A stretch of DNA of 14,408 bases. It comes from Mariprofundaceae bacterium (lineage in GTDB: Bacteria > Pseudomonadota > Zetaproteobacteria > Mariprofundales > Mariprofundaceae). Positions within the stretch are counted from its first letter, which is position 1; the number at the start of each line of letters is the position of its first letter. Below are positions 5,601 through 13,209 of this stretch, in pieces. The notes below the pieces were generated by a model. That model was not told where the DNA came from. It saw only the letters and a program-made list of their open reading frames with translations, and did not search any database. The stretch is taken from the NCBI GenBank assembly GCA_027018975.1, contig JALUXN010000121.1, forward strand, positions 1 through 14,408, read 5' to 3'. The position numbers and the translations under genes are program-made.

Positions 5601-6727
5601 CTCACCGCCCGCAACGCATCCACGAGCTGGTCAATCTCATGCCGCGTGTGCGCAGCACTCAGGGTGATACGCAGCCGCGCGCGCCCCTCCGGCACTGTCG
5701 GCGGCCGGATTGCCGGCACGAACAGGCCACACTCAGCCAGCTGCTGCGATGCATGGAGCGCAGCTTCATCCGCTCCAATCAGCAGCGGTTGAATGGGTGT
5801 CTCCGAGGGCATCAGCGGCAGCTGCGCGGCATGCTGTTTGAAATAGGCGAGATTGCGCTGCAGTGCGGCCACCGCATCGCCCTGCTCGATCAATGTGAGC
5901 GCCGCATCGGCAGCTGCAGCGAGGGCAACCGGCAGGGCGGTGGAGTAGATCATGGTGCGTTGGCGCTGGCGCAGCCCCTCAATCAGCTCGCGCGTGCCGA
6001 GGATAAAGGCGCCATAACTGCCAAACGCTTTGCCGAACGTACCAACCTCGATCACCCGTTCGTGACCGGCGATCTGATGCAGCGCCGTCAATCCGCGCCC
6101 ATCCGCACCCACCGTGCCGATGCCGTGCGCATCATCGATCAGCAGCAGTGTGTCGTGCGACTCGGCAAGCCTCAGCAGAGCGGCGGCATCGCAGCAGTCG
6201 CCATCCATGCTGAAAACACCGTCCGAGACAATGATACGCCGCGCCGCCGGATGGCGCTGCAGCAAGGTCTCGAGCTGGGCGAGGTCGCCATGGGCAAAGC
6301 GGTGGTTTGCGCAGCCGGCCAGTCGTGCGCCATCGACCAGCGAGGCGTGGTTCAATTTATCCGAGAACAGGTGCGTGTGACGATCGGCCAGCGCCTGAAT
6401 CAGCCCGATATTGGCCAGCATACCAGAGCCGACCAGCAGACACGCCTCATACCCCTTCCACGCCGCCAGCCGCGCTTCGAGCTGGTGAAAGCACGGATCA
6501 TCGCCGCTGATCAGCCGTGACGCGCCACTGCCGACCCCCGAAGCGAACACTTGACCGGCCGCTGCGCAGAGCGCGGGGTGATGGCTCAAGCCGAGATAGT
6601 CGTTGGCAGCGAAATTGATCAGCGTGCGGCCATCGAGATCGATGCGGGTGCCGTGACGGCTGGCGGCGGTGAATTGGCGACGACGGTGTGGCGGCGGTGG
6701 GGAAAACCAGTTGCGTGTACTGCTCAT
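5597..6727 (-). CDS. bioF: 8-amino-7-oxononanoate (KAPA) synthase
   Basis: BioF is a PLP enzyme that condenses pimeloyl-ACP with alanine, losing CO2, to give KAPA. The 376-residue protein shows NFAANDYLGL (38-47), GSGASRLISG (66-75), SDKLNHASLVDG (122-133), SDGVFSMDGD (168-177), the PLP-contacting DDAHG (198-202) and the Schiff-base lysine in TFGKAFGSYGA (K233). The C-terminal RPPTVP and RLRITL motifs are typical. The ATG at 6725-6727 gives the usual length. The in-frame ATG at 6736 and a GTG further upstream would add residues without family match and run into comF. It heads the bioFHCD-can run. bioB, which commonly precedes bioF beside comF in gammaproteobacteria, is absent here. Confidence 0.94.
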   Translation of the reverse strand: MSSTRNWFSPPPPHRRRQFTAASRHGTRIDLDGRTLINFAANDYLGLSHHPALCAAAGQVFASGVGSGASRLISGDDPCFHQLEARLAAWKGYEACLLVGSGMLANIGLIQALADRHTHLFSDKLNHASLVDGARLAGCANHRFAHGDLAQLETLLQRHPAARRIIVSDGVFSMDGDCCDAAALLRLAESHDTLLLIDDAHGIGTVGADGRGLTALHQIAGHERVIEVGTFGKAFGSYGAFILGTRELIEGLRQRQRTMIYSTALPVALAAAADAALTLIEQGDAVAALQRNLAYFKQHAAQLPLMPSETPIQPLLIGADEAALHASQQLAECGLFVPAIRPPTVPEGRARLRITLSAAHTRHEIDQLVDALRAVR

Positions 6728-6746
6728 GTCCTGCATGCTGGTGGCT

Positions 6747-7520
6747 ATGGTAGCAGTGTCAACGGCGATCCGGCGCGCAGTGAACCGGACGCGCCATCTC
6801 CTCTTTCCACCCACTTGCCTCTTCTGTCATCAACCACTGGATGATGACCAGCAGGGGTGCTGTGCGGCATGTTTGCCAGAGCTGAAGATCTGGCCGACGA
6901 CGGTTTGTGCACGCTGCGGACGCGTGTTGCCGGATCATGCCGCGCCCGGCCCATGCGGCCACTGCCTCCGATCGCCGCCGGCGCAAGTGCAGACCGTGAG
7001 CCTCTATCGTTACGCCGGCCCGGTGCGCGAGGCGATTTTGGCGTGGAAGCTGCAAGGCGATGCGGTGGCGGCACGCTGGCTGGTGCAGACGGCGGCCGAT
7101 GTGATCTCAACGCATCTGGGTGCGCATGATCTGCTGCTACCGATACCGATGCCGCTGGCACGCATGCGCCGCAGCGGTCAACATCACAGCGCCGACCTCT
7201 GCCACTGGTTGGCGGAGATCAGCGGCGCCAGCGTCAACTGGCAACTGCTGCGCCGCATCGGCGAGCAGCCGCGTCAATCCTCGCTCAGTGGACGCCAACG
7301 CCGCCACAACATGTGTAAGGCATTTCACTTAGCCGCCGACCACAAGGCAGCATTGCGCGACCGGATCAGGCAACACGGAGACTTTACATCACTCTGGGTC
7401 GTCGATGATATTCTGACCACCGGCGCGACGCTGCACTACGCAGCAAAGGCAGCGCGACCACTCGGACTCCCTGTCCATGTGCTATCGCTGGCGCGTACAC
7501 CACGCAAAGAGGAACAATAA
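6747..7520 (+). CDS. comF: ComF family amidophosphoribosyltransferase-like protein
   Basis: The protein has an N-terminal zinc-ribbon-like region with paired cysteines (CLFC...CCAAC, then CARC...CGHC). A PRTase-type domain follows, whose PRPP loop VVDDILTTGATL lies near the C-terminus. This is the ComF/GntX family, needed for DNA uptake in competent bacteria and present in many non-competent ones with unclear role. The family segment LLFPPTCLFC begins about 20 residues after the ATG at 6747. ATGs at 6726 and 6735 and a GTG at 6669 are other possible starts; the last would lie far inside bioF on the other strand. None has a convincing ribosome-binding site, so the start is uncertain. It is divergent from bioF with almost no space between, and the grxC start follows two bases after its stop. 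Confidence 0.85.
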   Translation: MVAVSTAIRRAVNRTRHLLFPPTCLFCHQPLDDDQQGCCAACLPELKIWPTTVCARCGRVLPDHAAPGPCGHCLRSPPAQVQTVSLYRYAGPVREAILAWKLQGDAVAARWLVQTAADVISTHLGAHDLLLPIPMPLARMRRSGQHHSADLCHWLAEISGASVNWQLLRRIGEQPRQSSLSGRQRRHNMCKAFHLAADHKAALRDRIRQHGDFTSLWVVDDILTTGATLHYAAKAARPLGLPVHVLSLARTPRKEEQ

Positions 7521-7522
7521 CC

Positions 7523-7780
7523 ATGGCGAAAATCGAAATCTACTCGGGCGACTTCTGCCCCTACTGCAGCAAGGCAAAATCGCTACTCAAGCGCAAAGGA
7601 GTCACTTTCACCGAATACAACGTGCGCAAAGACATGGCGCGCCAGAGCGAGATGCTCGAACGCTCCGGCGGCGCACGCACGATCCCGCAAATCTTCATCA
7701 ATGACCACCATGTCGGCGGCTGCGACGATCTCTACGCACTGGAGCAGCGCGGGGAACTGGATACGCTACTGGGCGAATAG
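7523..7780 (+). CDS. grxC: Glutaredoxin 3
   Basis: This 85-residue dithiol glutaredoxin reduces protein disulfides and glutathione mixed disulfides with GSH in the cytoplasm. It has the active site CPYC (12-15), the cis-proline TIPQIFI (53-59, P55) and the GSH-binding GGCDDL (65-70). The GrxC family is usually 82-87 residues. An AAAGAGG ribosome-binding site precedes the ATG. The gene starts two bases after comF and is probably co-transcribed with it. Confidence 0.95.
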   Translation: MAKIEIYSGDFCPYCSKAKSLLKRKGVTFTEYNVRKDMARQSEMLERSGGARTIPQIFINDHHVGGCDDLYALEQRGELDTLLGE

Positions 7781-7857
7781 TTGCGCCATCACCAACCAAG
7801 GCGCTGTAGAAAAACAGAGCGGGTGGAAAAAATTCTCTGCGCGTTAGGGTGCGCGGC

Positions 7858-9027
7858 ATGGCTAAGATTCTATTTCATTTTGGTGAGCTCTCGCTGAAGG
7901 GCAAAAACCGCGCAACCTTTGAGCGTCGCATGGCGCAGAATATCAAACGGGTACTCAAGCCGGTGCTGACGCCGGGCGGTTTCCATCGTGAACATGGCCG
8001 CATGACCGCTGATGTCAGCGCGATCTCGGAGGCACTGCTGGAGCATCTGGCACTGATTCCCGGCATTCGCAATTTCTCGGTGATGCATGAGTGCGCTCTT
8101 GATCTGGCGTCGATTCAGGAGACAGCCAGAGCGGCGGTGCTGGCCGATTTTGGCGATGATGTGGCCGGTAAGCCATTTCGCGTGACCAGCAAGCGCAGCA
8201 ATAAGCAATTTCCCATTCAGTCGCCGCAGCTCAATTTCGAGGTCGGCGGCTTTCTCAAAAATCAGCTCGGATTGGCGGTCAATCTCGATGCGCCGGAGAT
8301 CGATGTGCGGGTCGAAATCGGCGCCAAGGCGGCCTACCTCTACACCCGCAAAATCACCGGCATCGGCGGCCTGCCGGTTGGCTCATCCGGCCGCGGCGTG
8401 GTGCTCTTCTCCGGCGGTATTGATTCGCCGGTCGCCGCCTATGCGATGATGAAGCGCGGCATGCAGGTGGTACTTGTCCATCTCTACAACAGCACCATCA
8501 ACCGCGATTTCGCCAAGATCAAAGACTTGGCGCGCCAACTCTCCCGCTATCAGGGGCGGGTGAAGCTCTATATGATCGATCTGGAGGAGTTTCAGCGCCA
8601 CGCCATCGCCCATGTGCCGGCGGAGTATCGCATGATCATCTACAAACGGCAGATGATCCGCTCGGCTGCGCTGATTGCGCGGGATGTGCAGGCGCAGGCG
8701 TTGGTCACTGGCGACTCGCTCGGGCAGGTGGCGAGCCAGACGCTGGCCAATATTCACGCCATTTATGACGCCTCCGATCTGCCGCTGCTCTCGCCGCTGA
8801 TCGCCTGGGACAAGGAGGAGATCATCGCGCTGGCGCGGCGCATCGGCACTTATGAGATTTCGATCGAAGAGTATTGCGACATCTGCTCGTTTTTGATCGC
8901 CAAACACCCGGAGACCCACGCCCAGCGGCGGCGCGTCGCCGAACTGGAGGCGGCACTGCCGACTGAAGGGCTGGATTGTTTGATGCAGAAGGTGGTGTTC
9001 GAGGGTGGGGCGCAGGTTGATGCATAG
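7858..9027 (+). CDS. thiI: tRNA 4-thiouridine synthase ThiI, short form without rhodanese domain
   Basis: ThiI adenylates U8 of tRNA and installs sulfur to give 4-thiouridine; long forms also supply sulfur for thiamine. The 389-residue product has an N-terminal ferredoxin-like and THUMP region (about 1-165) and an ATP pyrophosphatase domain with the PP-loop SGGIDSP (185-191). A C-terminal YCDIC (339-343) has a cysteine at the position of the conserved catalytic cysteine of the PP-loop domain. It ends where the rhodanese domain of the 482-residue E. coli protein would begin, so it is of the Bacillus/archaeal short type. Sulfur must then come from a separate donor such as a cysteine desulfurase. 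The ATG at 7858 is chosen because AGGGTG lies about 8 bases upstream; a GTG three codons earlier overlaps that site. The 77-base gap after grxC could hold a promoter, but none was clear. Confidence 0.92.
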   Translation: MAKILFHFGELSLKGKNRATFERRMAQNIKRVLKPVLTPGGFHREHGRMTADVSAISEALLEHLALIPGIRNFSVMHECALDLASIQETARAAVLADFGDDVAGKPFRVTSKRSNKQFPIQSPQLNFEVGGFLKNQLGLAVNLDAPEIDVRVEIGAKAAYLYTRKITGIGGLPVGSSGRGVVLFSGGIDSPVAAYAMMKRGMQVVLVHLYNSTINRDFAKIKDLARQLSRYQGRVKLYMIDLEEFQRHAIAHVPAEYRMIIYKRQMIRSAALIARDVQAQALVTGDSLGQVASQTLANIHAIYDASDLPLLSPLIAWDKEEIIALARRIGTYEISIEEYCDICSFLIAKHPETHAQRRRVAELEAALPTEGLDCLMQKVVFEGGAQVDA

Positions 9028-9030
9028 AGG

Positions 9031-9630
9031 ATGAGGCCATCTCTGACGCTTCAGCAGGGTGATCTATCACTGCGTGTGACTGGCGGTGAACTGCTGCTGT
9101 TGAGCGGTGCAGCGGGCTGCGGAGGGTGGTTGAAACGTATGGCTGGCATACAGTCGCCTCCGCCCGGTATCGATATCCACTTGCAGCCCTTGCCTTTGTC
9201 TAAGGCGACGGTGCGCCTGTTGGCGGATCGTTGGCCGCCGGTCTGGCTGGGGCACTCTGTGGCGGAAGAGCTCCGTTTCGGATTGCGGCAACATCTGGAT
9301 GACGATGCGCTGCTTGCAGCGTTGCGCAGATGGGGGGCGCAAAGCGTGCTGCAACACACTGTGCAGCAGTTGGCACGCGAAGAGGCGCTGCGCGTCACGC
9401 TGGCTGGCATGCTGTTGGCCGAGCCGCATATGGTTCTGCTTGAACGGCCGACGGTGGCGTTGTCTGCCGAGGTAGAGGCGCAGTTGATCGCACAAATCGC
9501 AGCGTGGGCGGAGCAGATGCAGTTGATCGTGGTCGTAGCCACCAATCGCTGGCAGGATTGGCGCGCTGTGGCATCACAGCGCTGGCATATCGACGCGCAG
9601 GATCAGCTGCCGGTTCCGAGCACATTATAA
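9031..9630 (+). CDS. Degenerate ABC-ATPase-like protein (probable pseudo-ATPase)
   Basis: The 199-residue product follows the plan of an ABC transporter ATPase, with every catalytic motif altered. The Walker A position reads GAAGCGGW (26-33; the lysine and following S/T are lost). A VAEELRFGL segment (77-85) resembles cobalt/ECF-type cassettes. The LSGGQ signature position reads LAREE (114-118). Walker B reads MVLLERPT (134-141; the aspartate-glutamate pair became E-R). The H-loop histidine is N172 in VVVATNRW. Family assignment comes from the order and spacing of these segments; the loss of activity is inferred. The frame is intact, and the ATG follows the thiI stop by three bases with AGAGG directly before it, so it is probably translated together with thiI. 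It could be a regulatory or structural paralogue, or a gene in early decay. No membrane partner is visible nearby. Confidence 0.65.
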   Translation: MRPSLTLQQGDLSLRVTGGELLLLSGAAGCGGWLKRMAGIQSPPPGIDIHLQPLPLSKATVRLLADRWPPVWLGHSVAEELRFGLRQHLDDDALLAALRRWGAQSVLQHTVQQLAREEALRVTLAGMLLAEPHMVLLERPTVALSAEVEAQLIAQIAAWAEQMQLIVVVATNRWQDWRAVASQRWHIDAQDQLPVPSTL

Positions 9631-9656
9631 GCCGTCACCACCGAGGACATCACTAC

Positions 9657-10436
9657 ATGGGCGACCTGGTTCACTTTTCGTTTGCATTGAGCTCGCGCAT
9701 GCGTGCTTTTATCGCCCTGCGCGACGGCTTGAGCTGTCTGGAGCAGGCGCGCAGTGATCGCCACGGCGCAGCTTGGCTGCATGCCGCCTGCGATCTGCGT
9801 ACTTCGCTGTTGGGCGAGCAGGGGCGCAAGAATGCCTTGCCGGAGATCATCACCATCTTTGCCGATCTGCAGGAGTATCTGCAGAAACTCAGTGAAGATG
9901 CGCCGCTCTATCGCGACACGATTGCACGCGCCTGTCAGGAGATTGATCGGCAGATGAGCCGCCTTCAAGGTGGTGTGCCGGAGGTGTGCGACTATCTGGA
10001 GCAGGATGCGTTGATTCACGCCTATCTCAATACTCAGAAAAAACACGATTGGCTGGGGCATAAATGGTGCATGCCGCAGAGCATTACGGCGCTATGGCGC
10101 GATCCGGATGCGCGCATCCTGCCGCTGCATCAGCGACTGGTACCGCTGGACAATGCGATCGCCAAGCTCAATGAGATGCTCAGCGACTTCGTCGGCTGGA
10201 ATAAACGTACCGCTACGGCCGGCAGTGATCACATTGTGCTGGAGCGTGGCAAGAGTTACGGTCTGATGGTGATCGCCCTGCAGGAGGAGATTGTCGCGCA
10301 GGGGATCATCCCCGATATCTCCAGCAACCGTTTGGCGATTCGTCTGCGCTTTCAGCAGTGGCAGGCGGGTGAGCCGAGCCGGGAGTGCGAAGAGAATATT
10401 CCCTACGCGATGATGCTGGTGCCGATCGGTGGATAA
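9657..10436 (+). CDS. zapD: Cell division protein ZapD
   Basis: ZapD (DUF1342) is a cytoplasmic FtsZ-binding protein that bundles FtsZ filaments and stabilises the division ring. The 259-residue product begins with the family's FSFALSSRMRAFIALRDGL segment. It carries the central helical domain and the later SYGLMVIALQEEIVAQGIIPDI-like beta-domain region and ends IPYAMMLVPIGG. E. coli ZapD has 247 residues. The ATG at 9657 has GAGGA about 10 bases upstream; an in-frame extension to 9504 would overlap the preceding gene and does not match the family. yacG follows at once, the same pairing as in E. coli, although coaE is missing here. Confidence 0.9.
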   Translation: MGDLVHFSFALSSRMRAFIALRDGLSCLEQARSDRHGAAWLHAACDLRTSLLGEQGRKNALPEIITIFADLQEYLQKLSEDAPLYRDTIARACQEIDRQMSRLQGGVPEVCDYLEQDALIHAYLNTQKKHDWLGHKWCMPQSITALWRDPDARILPLHQRLVPLDNAIAKLNEMLSDFVGWNKRTATAGSDHIVLERGKSYGLMVIALQEEIVAQGIIPDISSNRLAIRLRFQQWQAGEPSRECEENIPYAMMLVPIGG

Positions 10437-10443
10437 GCGCGAG

Positions 10444-10632
10444 ATGACAAAGCAGCCGGCGAGCCCGTTCCGTTGCCCGATATGCAAACAACCTGTGGCA
10501 CGCGGCAGTGAACATTTCCCCTTCTGTGGTGAGCGCTGTCGGGTGGTGGATCTGGGGCATTGGGCGGCGGAGGATTACCGCATCGCTGGAGACCCTGTAA
10601 CGCTGCCGGATGAGGAGTCGCCATATGCGTAG
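10444..10632 (+). CDS. yacG: Zinc-binding DNA gyrase inhibitor YacG
   Basis: YacG is a very small zinc protein that binds GyrB and blocks DNA binding by gyrase. The 62-residue product has the four zinc cysteines C11, C14 (CPIC), C28 and C32 (FCGERC), then VVDLGHWAAEDYRI, the family's hallmark, and an acidic tail. The ATG at 10444 gives the usual length of about 65 residues and lies 7 bases after zapD. A GTG at 10429 would overlap zapD by 8 bases and is a possible alternative. Confidence 0.92.
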   Translation: MTKQPASPFRCPICKQPVARGSEHFPFCGERCRVVDLGHWAAEDYRIAGDPVTLPDEESPYA

Positions 10633-10677
10633 TCTGTTGCCCCACTGCCGCCGTGTCCCGGCTACCGCACGCGTGAG

Positions 10678-11247
10678 ATGGATGCATCTAGGCTGATTCT
10701 GGCCTCCACATCGCCCTATCGCCGGGCGCTGTTGGCGCGACTTGCGCTGCCCTTCACGCAACACGCCCCCGATTTTGAGGAGCTGCCACCGGGTAGCCTG
10801 CCGGTTAGCGAGCTGGTGCGAGCCAATACGCTTGGCAAGGCACGGAACGTGCTGGTGCAGCATCCGGCGGCGCGGGTGATCGCCTCCGATCAACTGGCGA
10901 TCTGCGACGACCGCGTACTCGGCAAGCCGGGCAGCAGTGCGGCAGCGGAGGCGCAACTGCGCGCCATTGCCGGCCGACAGGTGAGCTTCTATACCGGCGT
11001 GGCGCTGCTTTCGGCGCATGAATCACACTATGCGCTGGAGCGCTATCATGTGGAGATGCGATCTCTCACTGATGCCGAGATCGCGACCTATGTGCAACGT
11101 GATCAGCCACTGCATTGTGCCGGCAGTTTCAAGTCGGAGGGGTTGGGGATCGCGCTGTTTGCGCGCATGTGGGGCGACGATCCGACCGCGTTGATCGGCC
11201 TGCCTCTGATCCGCTTGAGTCATTGGCTGCAGCCGCTGCGTTGCTGA
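10678..11247 (+). CDS. yceF: Maf-family nucleotide pyrophosphatase, YceF subtype
   Basis: The product is a Maf house-cleaning enzyme that hydrolyses non-canonical nucleoside triphosphates; the E. coli YceF subtype prefers 7-methyl-GTP. The 189 residues show the N-terminal LILASTSPYRRALL (6-19), the metal/substrate region IASDQ (68-72), GKP (82-84) and the subtype marker CAGSFKSEGLGI followed by LIGLPL. The wording of these last motifs fits YceF better than the dTTP-specific YhdE. It starts 45 bases after yacG. The ribosome-binding site is weak. Confidence 0.92.
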   Translation: MDASRLILASTSPYRRALLARLALPFTQHAPDFEELPPGSLPVSELVRANTLGKARNVLVQHPAARVIASDQLAICDDRVLGKPGSSAAAEAQLRAIAGRQVSFYTGVALLSAHESHYALERYHVEMRSLTDAEIATYVQRDQPLHCAGSFKSEGLGIALFARMWGDDPTALIGLPLIRLSHWLQPLRC

Positions 11248-11261
11248 ACATCGATCCGGCA

Positions 11262-12053
11262 ATGAGCTATGGCCTCGTCATTGGCCTGCTCGCCGGTGGG
11301 TGTGGCGGGATATTGGCCGCTGTGGCGGGTGTGGGTGGCGGGCTGATCTATGTGCCGCTGTTCTATCTGTTGATACCGTTGATTGACGATACGCCGGTGC
11401 GCATGGCGTTGGTGATGTTTGCCAGTCTCGTAGCGGTCGCCATCACGGGGCTCTTTTCCGCTCGCGCTCACTGGCGGCTTGGTCATGTGGATCTTCAGGT
11501 GATCCGGTTGCTGCTGCCGGGGTTGTGGTTGGGCGCGATGGTTGGTTTGTGGAGTACACTGCAGCTGCCGGAGGTGTTGGTCTTGCTGGCGCTGGCGGGA
11601 TTGAATGGCTGGATCGCGAATGATTATCACGGCGCCATAGTTGAAGCGCGGATGACACGCCGCCATCTACCATGGATCGCACTGTTGATCGGCGGCAGTT
11701 CCGGATTGCTGGGGATTGGCGGTGGCACGATGATGGTGCCGCTGCTGCGTCGCTTGGTGGCGTTGCGGATTGCGGTGGGGAGTTCGGCGCTGGCCGGCGC
11801 CTTGATGGCGCTGGGTGCTGTCGCTGGAAATCTGATGTTGGAGCCTGCATGGCGCACGTTGTTGATCAGCCACGCGTCATTGCTGGGCGCGCTCTGGCTG
11901 GCGATCTTGGCCGTGCTGCCGCTCTCCACCCGCTGGGGTGCGAAGCTGCATGTGCGCTATAGCGAGCAGCAGATGCGATGGGGCTTGCGGGGCTTGTTTG
12001 CCCTGCTCGCAGGCGGCTATCTACTGGCGCTACTGCTGCGCTTGAGCAGTTAG
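11262..12053 (+). CDS. TauE/SafE (DUF81) family permease
   Basis: This 263-residue inner-membrane protein has about eight hydrophobic segments. The two halves each carry the family's glycine-rich repeat: AGVGGGLIYVP near the N-terminus and GLLGIGGGTMMVPLL near residue 150. TauE/SafE proteins are proposed anion exporters for sulfite, sulfoacetate or related small organic and sulfur compounds; the substrate here cannot be told from sequence. It starts 15 bases after yceF, and the ATG at 11262 lacks an obvious ribosome-binding site, so coupled translation is possible. It is the last gene of the plus-strand run, before a strong hairpin. Confidence 0.88.
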   Translation: MSYGLVIGLLAGGCGGILAAVAGVGGGLIYVPLFYLLIPLIDDTPVRMALVMFASLVAVAITGLFSARAHWRLGHVDLQVIRLLLPGLWLGAMVGLWSTLQLPEVLVLLALAGLNGWIANDYHGAIVEARMTRRHLPWIALLIGGSSGLLGIGGGTMMVPLLRRLVALRIAVGSSALAGALMALGAVAGNLMLEPAWRTLLISHASLLGALWLAILAVLPLSTRWGAKLHVRYSEQQMRWGLRGLFALLAGGYLLALLLRLSS

Positions 12054-12069
12054 CCGCTCACGCAGAAAC

Positions 12070-12099
12070 AGCAGTGGGTGACCGAGGCCACCCACTGCT
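12070..12099. terminator. Hairpin between convergent genes, probable bidirectional terminator
   Basis: AGCAGTGGGTG (12070-12080) and CACCCACTGCT (12089-12099) form a perfect 11-bp GC-rich stem with an 8-base loop. It lies between the stops of the TauE/SafE gene and the converging phosphoribulokinase gene. No long T-run follows on either strand, so it is an atypical intrinsic terminator, but position and stem strength support the call. Confidence 0.7.
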
Positions 12100-12119
12100 C
12101 TGTTGTGATCTTGCCGCTG

Positions 12120-12992
12120 TTAAGCAGCGCGTGCGGCGCGGCTTTTCTCGATGAGATCGTGCACGATCGGTGAGAGAATCAACTCCATCGCCAGAGAGAA
12201 CTTGGCGGCCGGTACAACCAGCGTATTGCGGCGGGACATGAACGAGTCATGCAGCATGGAGAGCAGCCACGGGAAGTCGATGCCCCACTGCTCCGGTTTA
12301 CGAATACGGATCACCATCATGCTCTCATCCGGTGTCGGCACATCGCGTGCGATGAACGGATTGGAGGTATCGACCAGCGGCACGCGCTGGAAGTTGATAT
12401 CGGTGTTGGTGAATTGCGGGGTGATGAAATGGACGTAGTCGTGCATACGGGTAAGGATATTATCGACCACCGCCTCTTGTGAGTAGCCGCGCATCTCGGT
12501 GTCACGGTGAATCTTCTGGATCCACTCCAGATTGACGACCGGCACAACGCCGAGCAGCAGATCAACGTAGGGGAGTACCTCTTCCACGCCGCCGTGCAGG
12601 CCTTCGTAAAAGAGTAGATCGGAGCCTTCGCCGACTTCGCGCCAGTCGGTGAATTTACCCGGTTCGACGCCGTAGAGCTTCGCCTCTTCATCGTCGTGCA
12701 CATAGGTGCGTGCTAGGCCGCGGCCTGTACGCTGGTAAGAGTCAAACAGCTCGGCAATTTTATCGAACAGATTGGCCTCGTCTGAGAAGTGGCTCAGGCG
12801 CTTGCCCTGTGCTTCAAACTCTTTGGCCTTGGCGCGAAAGGTCATCCGATCGTAACGATGGAAGCAGTCGCCTTCGATGATAGCGGGAGTGACATGCTCA
12901 CGACGGAAGATGTGTTCAAGTGCGACTTTTGCCGTACTTGTGCCTGCGCCGGAAGAACCGGTCACAGAGATAACAGGATATTTCACTGACAT
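12120..12992 (-). CDS. prk: Phosphoribulokinase, class I (proteobacterial type)
   Basis: PRK phosphorylates ribulose 5-phosphate with ATP to ribulose 1,5-bisphosphate, the CO2 acceptor of Rubisco. The 290-residue protein shows the P-loop GSSGAGTST (12-20), the catalytic region IEGDCFHRYDR (39-49; D42 and H45), RLSHFSDEAN (65-74), TYVHDDEEA (97-104), LLFYEGLHGG (126-135), GVVPVVNLEWIQKIHRD (148-164), and the FQRVP/VDTSNPFIA region (201-215). The HFSDEAN and TYVHDDEEA wording agrees with true Calvin-cycle PRKs such as that of Rhodobacter, rather than with the PRK-like protein of E. coli. GGAG lies 5 bases before the ATG. No Rubisco or other cbb gene is within the window, and the gene stands alone between a convergent and a divergent neighbour. 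Confidence 0.94.
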   Translation of the reverse strand: MSVKYPVISVTGSSGAGTSTAKVALEHIFRREHVTPAIIEGDCFHRYDRMTFRAKAKEFEAQGKRLSHFSDEANLFDKIAELFDSYQRTGRGLARTYVHDDEEAKLYGVEPGKFTDWREVGEGSDLLFYEGLHGGVEEVLPYVDLLLGVVPVVNLEWIQKIHRDTEMRGYSQEAVVDNILTRMHDYVHFITPQFTNTDINFQRVPLVDTSNPFIARDVPTPDESMMVIRIRKPEQWGIDFPWLLSMLHDSFMSRRNTLVVPAAKFSLAMELILSPIVHDLIEKSRAARAA

Positions 12993-13209
12993 AATATCTC
13001 CATAATTGATTGTTTTTCAAGGAGTTGCGAGCGAAATCACTTCTTACTCCCCATGCCCTTGATGAAAGAAATCGAAAAAAGGTGGGACATTATGGCCGAA
13101 GATGGGGCATGAACTCAAGGAACAATTCGAGAACACGCTTGCGACGGCATGGGGTGAGCGGCGATAGATTGTTTGAGAATCAGCCGGTCAACGGGCATGA
13201 TTTCCGGCC
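12993..13209. other. Divergent intergenic region between prk and phoH
   Basis: These 217 bases must hold the promoters of prk (minus) and phoH (plus). The prk ribosome-binding site GGAG is at 12998-13001. A 9-base inverted repeat, CCCCATGCC (13049-13057) and GGCATGGGG (13146-13154), is 88 bases apart. Close to phoH, GCCGG and CCGGC flank a loop. No convincing -35/-10 pair and no clear LysR/CbbR-type site was identified by eye. The 67-codon frame at 13010-13213 has no ribosome-binding site or recognisable content and is not called. Confidence 0.5.

Noticed and set aside
5639..6520. 293-codon plus-strand frame
   Set aside because: Antisense shadow of bioF; no recognisable motifs, low-complexity R/Q-rich composition.
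8383..8919. 178-codon minus-strand frame
   Set aside because: Antisense shadow of thiI, which has intact THUMP and PP-loop motifs.
12995..13020. Possible prk promoter with TTGAAA as -35
   Set aside because: At normal spacing the -10 hexamer would fall on the ribosome-binding site and start codon, leaving no leader.
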